The notes under the pieces: model-generated | What the model was told of the DNA's origin: nothing | What the model saw: only the letters and a program-made list of their open reading frames with translations | Databases searched by the model: none | Part shown: piece after piece, positions 1-10,048 of the stretch | How positions within the stretch are numbered: position 1 is the stretch's first letter | Layout: the number at the start of each line of letters is the position of its first letter | Position numbers and translations under genes: made by a program | Origin: Amoebophrya sp. A120 | Taxonomy: Eukaryota > Sar > Dinophyceae > Syndiniales > Amoebophryaceae | Direction of reading: 5' to 3' | NCBI GenBank assembly: GCA_905178155.1 | Contig: CAJINV010000003.1 | Location: 8,108,245 to 8,157,668 of the forward strand | Length of the DNA stretch: 49,424 nt

Positions 1-82
1 TAATTAGTCATTGTAATTAGTCATTGTAATTAGTCATTGTAATTAGTCATTGTAATTAGTCATTGTAATTAGTCATTGTAAT
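1..82. repeat. 13-bp tandem repeat (TAATTAGTCATTG)n
   Basis: Six perfect head-to-tail copies of a 13-bp AT-rich unit plus a partial seventh start at the first base, so the array probably extends beyond the window. The unit does not resemble a TTTAGGG-type telomere repeat. It lies about 220 bp upstream of the first coding exon. No function is visible. Confidence 0.95.
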
Positions 83-302
83 AGCGGATACTTGTCTTTT
101 ATATGTCTTCGCATTTTGTATGAAAAATACCTGCGTTCGACGGGTACGAACTAGACACTGATAATCAAAACCTCGATTTATTTGTGTGCAGCGAGGCCAG
201 GCTACTTACACGCACTTTCGGTCGTCGCGGTCGCGCGTACATAGTAGTATACGAAGATGAATCTATGGTTTTTGTTCGTGCCAAGGTAAGGCAAAGAATA
301 GA

Positions 303-2296
303 ATGATCCGCTACATCATACCTGAATATTCTGCAGCGTCATCTTCCTCGACTGGCAGTTTGTTTCCCGTAGACTCCTTGTCGACGCCGGTTAAGGTGGA
401 CTCGGCGCTCGGCGAGGCGATTCCGGAGGGAGTCGACGCGCTGCAACACCTGATCTCCACCGTTCCCGGTCATGTACGCCTCGACGAGGTGTTTTATCGC
501 GACGAGATTTACGAGGAGTGCTGTGTCGACGGGTCTATTACGCCCCCATGGAAGGTGAAGAAGGATGCCGCGGCCACGGGGAGTGCAACGAAAGGACCTG
601 AGCAGACGTCGAAAAACAAGCAAAACGAAACGGGCACGGCTTCACTGCTGGGGGAAACACCGGGAAAAACAGTTTTCCCGAAAGCGTCGTCCTCCTCCTC
701 CTCCTCAAAGTGGAACAAGATGACTTTTCTGAACAGCAACGCTTCGGGCATGATGGGAGGGCATCTTCAGACTGTCGACGAGAACAAAGGCCCACTGACT
801 GCCGCTGCCCGGGAGCGCGCGTCCGAAAAGATCGCGGAGTTTTTCCACCGTGAAGCCGGCTACATACGTGAGAAGATCGAGAACAAACGCGGCAGCGGGG
901 GGATCTTGTTTGTGGGCGACACGCCACAACTTTTTGAAAAGGTGGTCGCGAACATGGAGAACGCCCTCAACCACAAAGAATTTTATGCCAACAAAGACAA
1001 GCCGCAAGTCCAGGCGACCCCCAGAAAGGGACGCAAGAGCAACAAGCGACGGTCGAGTGTGGTGAACTGCGGGGAGCGGGGCGAGATTCTGCTCCAAGCG
1101 GCGAAGGAGCATGCGGAGCAGGAAGAGCAGGAAGACCCGCGGCTTGGGATTGATGTTCCGTCCCTGCTGGCGTCCACCGAAATTTTCCGTATGCCCACAG
1201 CGACGTATCGTTTGCACCGCGTTTCGCCATTCCACGTCACGCTGACTACCACGAAGCGGGTGAAAAAGAGTGCAGAAGAAGAGTTTGCTACGGCGAACAA
1301 TGGGCATGACTTTGAGAACGGCGGTAACTACCCCGCGGGGGGAGAATACCGACCTGGCACCGCCCTCAGTATGTTGCTCAATCCGAGCGCTTCGCTGAAA
1401 GGGAAGCGCGCTCCGATGACCGCTCAAGAACTCAAGCTGAACTGCACACCCAAAGTGCGTCGGACGCTTTCCTTTAAGCCAGGTATAAAAAGATTCAGAA
1501 ATGGACTGTTAGGAAGTTTCTCATTTGCGAAAATGTAATGAACGCCTATCCCCATGCGCGTCTACTGTGGACTTCGATTTCTACATAAAGTACTTTTGCA
1601 AAGAGGGCTTCATTTTTTCATCCTTTCTTTGCGCTTGCCTTTAAGACCAAGAACCTCATCTACACGTTGCGCATCGACTCGCACTTGATTATGCACATTT
1701 ATTGAGGTGGCGGCGTCGAGCACGAGCAGCCCCCGCCGCGCACGCAAGAGGAAAAGCGGCGGGACATGCTGGCAGCCATTCCGGAGCCCGAGACACAGTC
1801 AAGTTTTAGTCTGTTCTACCTGCCCACGGGAAGCGAGGGCTTTGTGTCGGTGACGGAACTGTTTAATGGACTCTCTCGCGTACGCGGGAAGGGCGGGCGC
1901 AACGTGGACGATGCGGGGGCGTCCTCGGCTGCGACCTCTACCGCGAACACGCCAATGGAGCAGGGATCCACCGGCCTGGCGAGCTTTTTCCGTGCGGGCG
2001 GCAGGGAGCGAGACTTTGTGTACCTGGAAGACGACAAAATTTACCACGAAGTCATCGTAACCGCGCTGCGCAAACTCGTTCGCACGCCCTTCTCGGGGTA
2101 CGTCAGTGTCGTGCTGGAAGACCCGTCGGTCGCGGTGCTGCACCAGGCGCTCCGATGGCGAACCTTCGACTCGCGCGGCGGACTGGCTTTGACAAAACAT
2201 CAGCGCCGCAACGACGAAGCCAAAATGAATGCTGCACAGCAGCAGCAACTGACAGTAGCGGACGCGGAACACGGCGGTGCCGCGTCTCGTACATGA
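303..2296 (+). CDS. Hypothetical protein, two exons, about 589 aa
   Basis: Exons 303-1482 and 1707-2296 join in frame across a 224-bp GT-AG intron: the donor follows codon base 1 of a Gly codon and the acceptor ends TTGAG. The protein starts MIRYIIPEY. It has an acidic and Ser-rich N-terminal third with a poly-Ser run and a low-complexity Lys/Glu middle. A more ordered stretch lies near residues 290-330, around FRMPTATYRLHRVSPFHVTL. A second ordered stretch in exon 2 includes LFYLPTGSEGFVSVTELF and VVLEDPSVAVLHQALRW. There are no transmembrane segments or signal peptide. I recognise no family. An upstream ATG at 257 is followed by a stop within ten codons, so 303 is preferred as the start. 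The two ordered blocks with high GC3 make it likely to be a real gene. Confidence 0.6.
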
Positions 2297-2656
2297 AGGA
2301 CCCGGGTTTTTTCCTCCCTTCACACTACAAAATGAACCTAAAAAGTTTTTGTCTTCGTTGAAGAGCAAGTGACTAGAACAAAAATGAAACTCGTGGATTC
2401 CGTGAGCGGTTTGTTTTGAAAATGTGTCAATTCAAAATAAATGTATGCCCGGGCAGCAGCAGGTTAGCGAGCCTGTGAGTCTAGGCTGAGGATGGTCGGG
2501 CGGTATTTTATGCCCGTGTCCGCCCTCAGCCCTTTAGTGTACGGTAGCCAGGACTTGAGAAGATTAGTCAGGACAACCCACCGAATTTCGGGGTGGTATT
2601 TGTTCGCCTTCTCTTGTTCCCAGGGAGTAACGCCCCTGCCGTTGGTAGTAAGTCTC

Positions 2657-3010
2657 GTTTGTCCCGCTTTGCGGATGATCGTTAGTCCCGCTTTGCGGAT
2701 GATCGTTAGTCCCGCTTTGCGGATGATTGGCCCGCTTTGCGGATGATTGGCCCGCTTTGCGGATGATCGTTAGTCCCGCTTTGCGGATGATTGTTTGGCC
2801 CGCTTTGCGGATGATTTGGCTTCCGCTTGTCGGAAATTTTGGCTTCCGCTTGTCGGAAATTTTGGCTTTCCGCTTGTCGGAAAATTTGGCTTCCGCTTGT
2901 CGGAAATTTTGGCTTCCGCTTTTTCGGAGCCTCGAACTTTGGCTTCCGCTTGTCGGGAAATTTGGCTTCCGCCTTTCGCAAGTTCTGGCTTTCGCTTGTC
3001 CGAAGGTCTA
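2657..3010. repeat. Paired minisatellites, unit 1
   Basis: About seven copies of a CCCGCTTTGCGGATGAT-based unit run into about eight copies of a TTCCGCTTGTCGGAA-based unit. Both units carry short inverted repeats (CCGC...GCGG and TTCCG...CGGAA), so each copy could form a small stem. Copies differ by single-base changes and 1-3 bp indels. Confidence 0.9.
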
Positions 3011-3845
3011 GCTTGGTCCGCTGTGCGGGAATTTTGGACTCCGAAGGTCGGAAACGTCTCGTTGCCAGCTATCTATGCGGGATAGGTGTTGTCTGGCCGT
3101 TCTGTCCTCGGGACGAGGAACGGCGGTCGGTCTCGCTTTGCGATGGGAGGAGGGGTCGTTTGGCACTGGCGGTTCGAACCCGTTACCCTTGCGAACTTTC
3201 TCCCTGACTAGAGCGCTGGACTTCGTTGGATCTGCTTTGAGATAAATATCCGGACTTCCCCTCCCATCGCTATGCGAGACCGAGACTCGTCCGATTGGTT
3301 TGTAATGGGGCTATGCTAAGCCTGGGCGATCGCGGTTTTTCGTTCTATTTGGCGGACCCTTCTGATAGGCCCGCGTCTTAGTCTATCGGCTCACTTTTCA
3401 GCCCGTCGTCGTTCGTTGCTACGCCTTCATCGATGGGGCGCACCGGTTTCCCAAATTCATCTACTGGCCGCAAGCGCCACAGCGGGTTCTTTGGGATGCT
3501 TCGGCGTATCCGGCCTCCGCCGGTGGGTCAGGTGCTCCATCTCCCTGGGCGCCTCGACGACGTGGTGGGGGACTGCTCCCACCGAGCGGCCATCCATTGG
3601 GTGGCCCGTCTGCGGTAACTGCATAAAATGTATGCCCGGGCAGCAGCAGGCTAGCGAGCCTGTGAGTCTAGGCTGAGGATGGTCGGGCGGTATTTTATGC
3701 CCGTGTCCGCCCTCAGCCCTTTAGTGTACGGTAGCCAGGACTTGAGAAGATTAGTCAGGACAACCCACCGAATTTCGGGGTGGTATTTGTTCGCCTTCTC
3801 TTGTTCCCAGGGAGTAACGCCCCTGCCGTTGGTAGTAAGTCTCGT

Positions 3846-4390
3846 TTGGCCCGCTTTGCGGATGATCGTTAGTCCCGCTTTGCGGATGATCGTTAGTCCC
3901 GCTTTGCGGATGATCGTTAGTCCCGCTTTGCGGATGTTTGGCCCGCTTTGCGGATGATTGGCCCGCTTTGCGGATGATTGGCCCGCTTTGCGGATGATTG
4001 GCCCGCTTTGCGGATGATTGGCCCGCTTTGCGGATGATTGGCCCGCTTTGCGGATGATTGGCCCGCTTTGCGGATGATTGTTTGGCCCGCTTTGCGGATG
4101 ATTGGCCCGCTCTGCGGATGTTTTTTTTTGGCCCGCTTTGCGGATGATTTGGCTTCCGCTTGTCGGAAGTTTTGGCTTCCGCTTGTCGGAATTTTTGGCT
4201 TTCCGCTTGTCGGAAATTTTGGCTTCCGCTTGTCGGAAATTTTGGCTTTCCGCTTGTCGGAAAATTTGACGCCCGCTTGTCGGAAATTTTGGCTCCCGCT
4301 TATTCGGAAACTCGACCTTTGGCTTCCGCTTGTCGGGAAATTTGGCTTTCGCCTTTCGCAAGTTCTGGCTTTCGCTTGTCCGAAGGTCTA
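3846..4390. repeat. Paired minisatellites, unit 2 (expanded)
   Basis: The same two minirepeats as in unit 1, with the first expanded to about fifteen copies. A run of near-identical GGCCCGCTTTGCGGATGATT copies at 3935-4085 suggests recent slippage or unequal exchange. Confidence 0.9.
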
Positions 4391-5340
4391 GCCTGGTGCG
4401 TTGTGCGGGAATTTTGGATTCCGTAGGTCGGAAGCGTCTCGTTGCCAGCTATTTATGCGGGATAGGTGGTGCTTGGTCGTTCTGTCCTCGGGACAAGGAA
4501 CGGCGGTCGGTCTCGCTTTGCGATGGGAGGAGGGGTCGTTTGGCACTGGCGGTTCGAACCCGTTACCCTTGCGAACTTTCTCCCTGACTAGAGCGCTGGA
4601 CTTCGTTGGACCTGTTTTGAGATAAATATCCGGACTTCATCTCCTCCCATCGCTATGCGAGACCGAGACTCCGAGTGGTTTGGAATGGGGCTATGTTAGG
4701 CCGCGATCGCGGTCTTTCGTGCTATGTGGCGGACCCTTCTGATAGGCCCGCGTCTTAGTCCATCGGCCCTCTTTACAGCCCGAGGGGCGCACCGGTTTCC
4801 CAAATTCATCTACTGGCCGCAAGCGCCACAGCGGGTTCTTTGGGATGCTTCGGCGTATCCGGCCTCCGCCGGTGGGTCAGGTGCTCCATCTCCCTGGGCG
4901 CCTCGACGACGTGGCGGGGGACTGCTCCCACCGAGCGGCCATCCAATGGGTGGCCCATCTGCGGTAACTGCATAAAATGTATGCCCGGGCAGCAGCAGGT
5001 TAGCGAGCCTGTGAGTCTAGGCTGAGGATGGTCGGGCGGTATTTTATGCCCGTGTCCGCCCTCAGCCCTTTAGTGTACGGTAGCCAGGACTTGAGAAGAT
5101 TAGTCAGGACAACCCACCGACTTTCGGGGTGGTATTTGTTTCGCCCGCCCTCCCTCCCAGTTGTTTCAAGGTGGTATGAGTTACTACGGATGGGCCGCTA
5201 AGACCTCGCGCCGCCCTTTTCTTACGGGGTGTGACAGAGGTCAATGTCTTCCATCGCGGGTCAGGTGCTCCATCTCCCTGGGCGCCTCGACGACGTGGCG
5301 GGGGACTGCTCCCACCGAGCGGCCATCCAATGGGTGTCCT

Positions 5341-5882
5341 CGACCCAGCAGCTAAAGCAGCATTACAGTGCGCGTTCGTTGATTTTTTACAAACGTTAAA
5401 CTAACAGTTTGTTACTCGCTCGGCTGAAGAAGCGAGCACGCAGGTGATTTCTACACACGATCTCTCGATGAAGTAAAGAGTATCGCTCGCACGACAGCAG
5501 CCTGGATGGATGTGAGAGTGCAGCTGCGATTTTGTTTCTGGCTTCAGCAGAAATGAAACAATGATCCTCTTGTTGATCGCGTACATGTAGCATTTGCTCT
5601 TTCAGTTCTTGGACAATATGTTTTTTCGGTTGCTTCATGGAGCGGCAGACCAACGACAAAGGTCATGGGATCTTGATTCCGAACCGCACCCAGAGATCCA
5701 TTTGCACTTCAAGGAACATTTTTCTGGCTGCTTTCTGGAGGCAGCGCGAAACGTTTGAATTTGGTCGATAAGCACGCGTAGAGACGGTTCCTCTCATCTT
5801 TAGTTGCTCGAGGTCTACCTAGTTTGCAATGGTTGTAGATCAACCTCGAGTGGTGCAACTTTGGGCATTTTTCTAAGAAAAG
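5341..5882. other. Intergenic region upstream of the VPS37-like gene
   Basis: About 540 bp between the satellite and the next start codon. I see no convincing coding exon, RNA gene or repeat. It should hold the promoter and 5' UTR, but no core element stands out. Confidence 0.5.
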
Positions 5883-7573
5883 ATGCAACACCAGCTGCGC
5901 GAGCAACAGATCGCTTCTTTGCGACAGCGTGTTCCGCGCGTGGTGCAGATTTCCCCTGATGCTAGCCAATGGGTGATCAAACTCGTGGACTCGCGGCTGC
6001 AGCCGCTGACGCAAGTTTTCATTGCAATACCGCCACCGTTTCCATCTGCCGCACCGGATGTTAGAGTATCTTATTCAAGTAGGAAAACTGATATGTGTAC
6101 ATCGATAGGCTGAGGCTGTCCTGTATGCTTGTCCTTTTTTGCAATTATTCATATAATTATTCATATCAAGATTGTTCTCCCTCGGTAACGGTATCAATGT
6201 GAATGACAACAGAGAAGGTTATTTTCATTCTCTCAGGTTTCGCCGTGGGTAGACCATCCTTGGATCGATCGCGAGGGCGCCATATTGGGCCACCCCCACC
6301 TAGGGCGGAACTGGCACCCGAATCTGGACCTGGGGCAAGTCGTGAGTGACATTCTTCAAGAATTTACGATTCGGCCCCCGCGCCCGCTGCCGGTGGACCA
6401 GCAACAAGACCACAGCATAAGCAGTCGATCTTACCCCACAAACCTCACCACGAGGTCCCCGAGAGCTTCAGGGGGCGGGTTTGCGGGCGTGGCATCATCG
6501 TCGCTGCCGGCTTCCAGTGGTACACCTACTGCTCGAGGAGGTGCGCCGCAGGGCTCAGAGCAGGAGAGGATCCTGCAGTACACGCGGCAGTTTCAGAGCG
6601 TAGAACAAAACAGTGGCGTCGCGCAAAGCAGCAGCGTTGCCGCCCCAGGTGGACCTGCTCGGAGCTCACAACAGCTAGGAGTCCCAGCTCCTCTCCCCGC
6701 CCCACAGGTGGTGTCCTTCTCTTCATCCGCGTCGCCTTCTTCGGGGCGCTCGGGCGGAGCGGCTCCGCCCGGGTCGACGAAAATGGACGGGACACCAGCG
6801 AATTCTCGACCGCCCGGAGCAGGAGGCGACCCGCCGATAACGATACCACAGCGCTTTGCGGAGGTCGAAGAGGCGCTGTCCGTCGAGCAGCTCGCCTACC
6901 TCGCGGAGGAGGCGGACAGAGAGAATTTCAACGAATTTCTGTACGAACTCGACTGCGTGCGAGACAAAAAAACCATGCTGGTCGAGCTCATGGAAAGCAA
7001 CGCTATTGCCGCTCGCAAAAACCTCGAGATCAGACCCCGGATGGAAGCCCTCACCCAAAAAGTTGCTGAGAGGTAGAAGTACGAACCAAACATAGTTCTT
7101 TGCTGCCCGGAGCTGGTTATGGTTTGTAGGCCTTGTTTTTTTTTTCATGCTTTCGCGAGCTGCAGGCGCCGCCACCTCCGCTAGTTTTAGTACCGAGACG
7201 ATATGAACTGTTGCGCAAAGATGAAAATAAAGTTCAGCAAACACTAAGATGATGCGCAGCTTTTTTTACGTAACGTCGATCAGAAGTGATAGATTGCTTC
7301 TTTACCTGTACCAGGTATGTGGTGCTACAAGCCGCTCGGGAGGAGGTCCTGACTTTGGAAAAGCAGCGGCAAGAGCTAACGAAGCGTTTCCACCCGCGGG
7401 TGATGCACGCCCGAATGCTGGACCTCGTTCACGCCGCGTCGGAGGACGCAGAGCGCCTGAGTGGGGAAACGAGCAAAGCTGGGAGGACGCGGTACTTCGA
7501 GGCCAGAAAGCGACAGCACCGGCTGGGTGCTAAAGCTGATCGCCTGCGAGAATTGGCTGAGCAGGGTTCATAG
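5883..7573 (+). CDS. VPS37: VPS37-like ESCRT-I subunit (UEV-like plus Mod(r) domain)
   Basis: Exons 5883-6065, 6237-7072 and 7315-7573 join in frame through two GT-AG introns to give 425 aa. Residues about 1-115 resemble the UEV-like N-terminal domain of VPS37A: VFIAIPPPFPSAAPDVR runs across the first splice into SPWVDHPWIDREG, HPHLGRNWHP and the DLGQVV...ILQEF block. A Pro/Ser/Gln-rich linker follows. The C-terminal 170 residues form the helical Mod(r) domain that lets VPS37 join TSG101 and VPS28: LSVEQLAYLAEEADRENFNE, then NAIAARKNLEIRP and a Leu/Arg coiled coil. In this family the protein acts in ESCRT-I at endosomes, sorting ubiquitinated cargo and supporting membrane scission. Start chosen at the first Met, which directly opens the amphipathic helix MQHQLREQQ. 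The match rests on motif order and domain layout. Confidence 0.85.
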
Positions 7574-8269
7574 CGGGCACGGCAATCAGGCGTCTGGGCG
7601 TTGCGGAAAGCTGCGTGTCTGAAACTCGTAGAGCTCTACTTACCCGGGGCGCAGGTTTGGTTCCCGGAAGCGGCTAGTATTATCGCCATATTTTGTGCAA
7701 GAGCAAGTAATCTTTATGGCGCTGCGGCTGCAAGAATGTTTTGCTTTTGTGCCGCATCTGTGCCTGCTGTCGGGATTTTGAAATATCTTTTGACCGCTAA
7801 TAAATGCAACTACTACAGCGCTTGCGCTTGCGTTTTCGAATGAAAATGAATGTCCGGCCTTAAGTGATTCAATTCATTGAGTTTCTCAATGACTCAGGGT
7901 AGTTTGAAATTCGGATCGGAATAGCAGTTCATGGTGAGCGCGAACGCGATGGCGTCACGGAAGTCTGCTTGACTCTCACCCACGAATTTTGAACACGAAG
8001 TCGACGCCGAAACCTTAGCACACCCCCTTCAAGTGCAGGATAAATATTGATGAAGAGACCTCGATCTTCGTTTTTCGTTTCTTTGTTCCTCGACAAGGCG
8101 ACCGCTCCTGGACACACGGAGCTTCGTGGTCCTGTTTGAGATGCTAGAGAATGCGTGCGCACTAGTCTTTCCACAAAAAACACGCTGACCTAGTAGACCG
8201 CCTAACTTTGTAGATGCATTGCACGTTGCATCGCCGCGCCGAATAAATCTACTCTCGTCACGAAAACTC
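7574..8269. other. Intergenic region between VPS37-like and epimerase genes
   Basis: About 700 bp with no coding exon I can support. A few short open stretches lack codon bias and family features. An AATAAA-like motif (CTAATAAATGC near 7797) is a possible 3'-end signal for the upstream gene, but it is not specific. Confidence 0.45.
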
Positions 8270-10048
8270 ATGGTCGCCTTTTGTCTGCGGTGTTGGCCCT
8301 TCCTTTTGCTACGACTCAACCAGGTGGTGCATGGTCGTGCCACGGATCCCTGCGGGGACTTGGAAGTGGACCCGACATCAGCAGGAGATAACGAAGTCAA
8401 TGGCATCCTGGAGAACACGAGCGGAACCGTTGTCGTCACTGGTGGGTCCGGGTTCATTGGGTCGAATCTGGTCGAGCTGCTGCTGAAAAGGACAAACTAT
8501 AAGATACGCGTACTGGATAACTTGGAAACGGGGAACATCCTGTACTTGGACTTGATCAGTCAGCCTGAACGGCTCCAGTTCCACTTCGGGGACATACTAG
8601 ACTTGCCGCTGCTGGAAAAGGTCTTCGGCGTAGCTGAAGACGACGCGGCGCGGCCAGGCGATGACGACGCCGCACGGCCGCGACCTCCGCCCGACATAGT
8701 CGGTGTTTTTCACTTGGCTGCGGCTTCGAAAGTTCTCCCGTCCTTGATCGACCCAAAGATGGCCACCTTCAACGTGAAAAATAACGCCCTCGGGACCGCG
8801 AACCTGCTGGAAGTGGTGAGAAAAGTAATTCTCAGACAGGAAGAGTGGAGAAAAAAGCACACCACAGATGAGAACCACCGGAGCAATCAAATGGATGATA
8901 ATCTTTACAGATTCAAGAAAATCGTGTACGCGGGGTCGTCCACTTACTACGGGCGGCAGTCAGCGGACGACATTGGTGCGTTTGAAGAAAATATGCTGTT
9001 CTCCGTGTCCAGCCCCTACGCGGCGTCCAAGTACATGGGTGAGTTGCAGATGAACACGTTTGACGAGATCCACCAAGTGCCCACCGTGAACCTGCGCTTT
9101 TTCATGGTGTACGGCCCGCGGAACCCGCGGAAGGGCGGCTACGCGGTGGTGACCGGGATTTTCGCGGAACTCAAGAAGGCAGGCACGCTATGGTGAGGAA
9201 AAACGTCCTCCCCTCCTCATATTTTCAAGAGGGAGGTTTTACTGTTGACACAAAAACAAATCAGCTCTACTGTCATCTTGCAAGAAAGCAACTCCAGAAA
9301 TCTCCGCCGCATTCTGGAGGCGATTTCTCATGCTGTGGAGCCTGTGTCAGCGTCGCAGGTGTCTGCCATTATTACACACCTCGACCCAAGCGCCCATAGA
9401 ACCTAGGCTGCGGATCTGGCTGCAATCGCTTACTGCAAGACAGAGCTGATTTGTGCACGCAAAGGCAGCAACAGATGAAATCTCGCGTTTGAATAAGGGC
9501 AGAGGGATTATTTCTAATTTTGATAAATGCCACTGACCATCGAGGGCGACGGAATGCAGTACCGCGACTTTGTGCACGTGGAGGACGTGGGCCGGGCCTG
9601 CCTCCTGGCGTTGGAGAACCCCAGCGTGCGCGGGACCTCCATAAACATCGGCAGTGGACGCACGCATACCATTCTGGACGCCGCCGAAATCGTGGCGCCC
9701 GGCGAAACCCGGAGGTTTTTGCCGGCCAGGCGCAACGACCTCAAGGGCACACTGGCAAACACGTGCAAGGCGAAAAAAGAACTGAAGTTCGCGTCGGCGA
9801 AGCAATTTGAGGCAGAAATGGACTTCCTGGTGCAGAAAATTCTCCGAAACGACAACGGTGACTTCGTCTACGAGAACATGGACCGAACCTTTCAGCGCTG
9901 GTTCGCCACCAAATCGCCAGCAGATGGTGCTCCGCCATGGTCCTCCTCGAGTTTAGAAGAAAAAAACGAACGCGTTCGCGAGCGGATTGTGAAACAGGGC
10001 CTCTTGAAAGCTGCTTTGGAGACGACTGCTGATGCCGCAGAACTGTGA
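8270..10048 (+). CDS. NAD-dependent epimerase/dehydratase (UDP-sugar 4-epimerase-like), secretory
   Basis: Exons of about 8270-9192 and 9529-10048 give about 480 aa. The start MVAFCLRCWPFLLL is a hydrophobic signal peptide or anchor, suggesting an ER or Golgi location. The Rossmann fold is clear: VVVTGGSGFIGSNLVE carries the GxxGxxG motif, followed by VLDNLETGN, GDILD, FHLAAASKV, the SST catalytic Ser/Thr site (YAGSSTYYG), the catalytic Tyr-Lys pair YAASK, and LRFFMVYGPRNPR. After the intron come PLTIEGDGMQYRDFVHVEDV and INIGSGRTHT, typical of the substrate-binding half of extended SDR sugar epimerases. The C-terminal 60 residues are charged and not conserved. The intron starts GT but has no AG at the position needed to keep frame. 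The exact sugar substrate cannot be told from sequence. Confidence 0.88.
9193..9528 (+). other. Epimerase intron with non-AG 3' end
   Basis: A 336-bp intron is required to link the two halves of the epimerase fold. Its donor is GTGAGG. The only in-frame join places the 3' boundary at about GATAAAT|G, with no AG in the last 20 bases. An internal inverted repeat (ACAAATCAGCTCT near 9257 against AGAGCTGATTTGT near 9446) suggests that it derives from an inserted element. Boundaries are uncertain by 1-5 bp. Confidence 0.65.

Larger units (their letters stand above)
2441..5340. repeat. Large satellite: 1.2-1.35 kb tandem units with internal minisatellites
   Basis: Three units start with the same sequence (ATGTATGCCCGGGCAGCAG) at about 2441, 3628 and 4977. 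The first two are about 1187 and 1349 bp. The third is deleted internally: it breaks off near 5150 and the unit end reappears at 5258-5340. Each full unit holds two minisatellites. One is a 22-24 bp unit containing CCCGCTTTGCGGATGAT (2657-2815 and 3846-4150). The other is a 22-23 bp unit containing TTCCGCTTGTCGGAA, itself an imperfect hairpin (2815-3010 and 4150-4390). Length differences between units come mostly from copy number of the first minisatellite. Long open frames here on both strands are by-products of the periodicity. Confidence 0.95.

Noticed and set aside
1-82. Telomere
   Set aside because: The 13-bp AT-rich unit has no G-strand character, and coding sequence starts 220 bp later.
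1650-1705. Possible extra coding segment (YTLRIDSHLIMHIY) in the first gene's intron
   Set aside because: It runs into an in-frame TGA directly before the acceptor; skipping it gives a clean GT-AG join in phase.
3651-4361. Minus-strand 236-codon open frame in the satellite
   Set aside because: Its translation is a periodic run of the minirepeat; frames are open on both strands because the unit lacks stops. No independent coding evidence.
3846-4390. CRISPR-like array
   Set aside because: Repeats are contiguous with no unique spacers and the genome is eukaryotic; this is a minisatellite.
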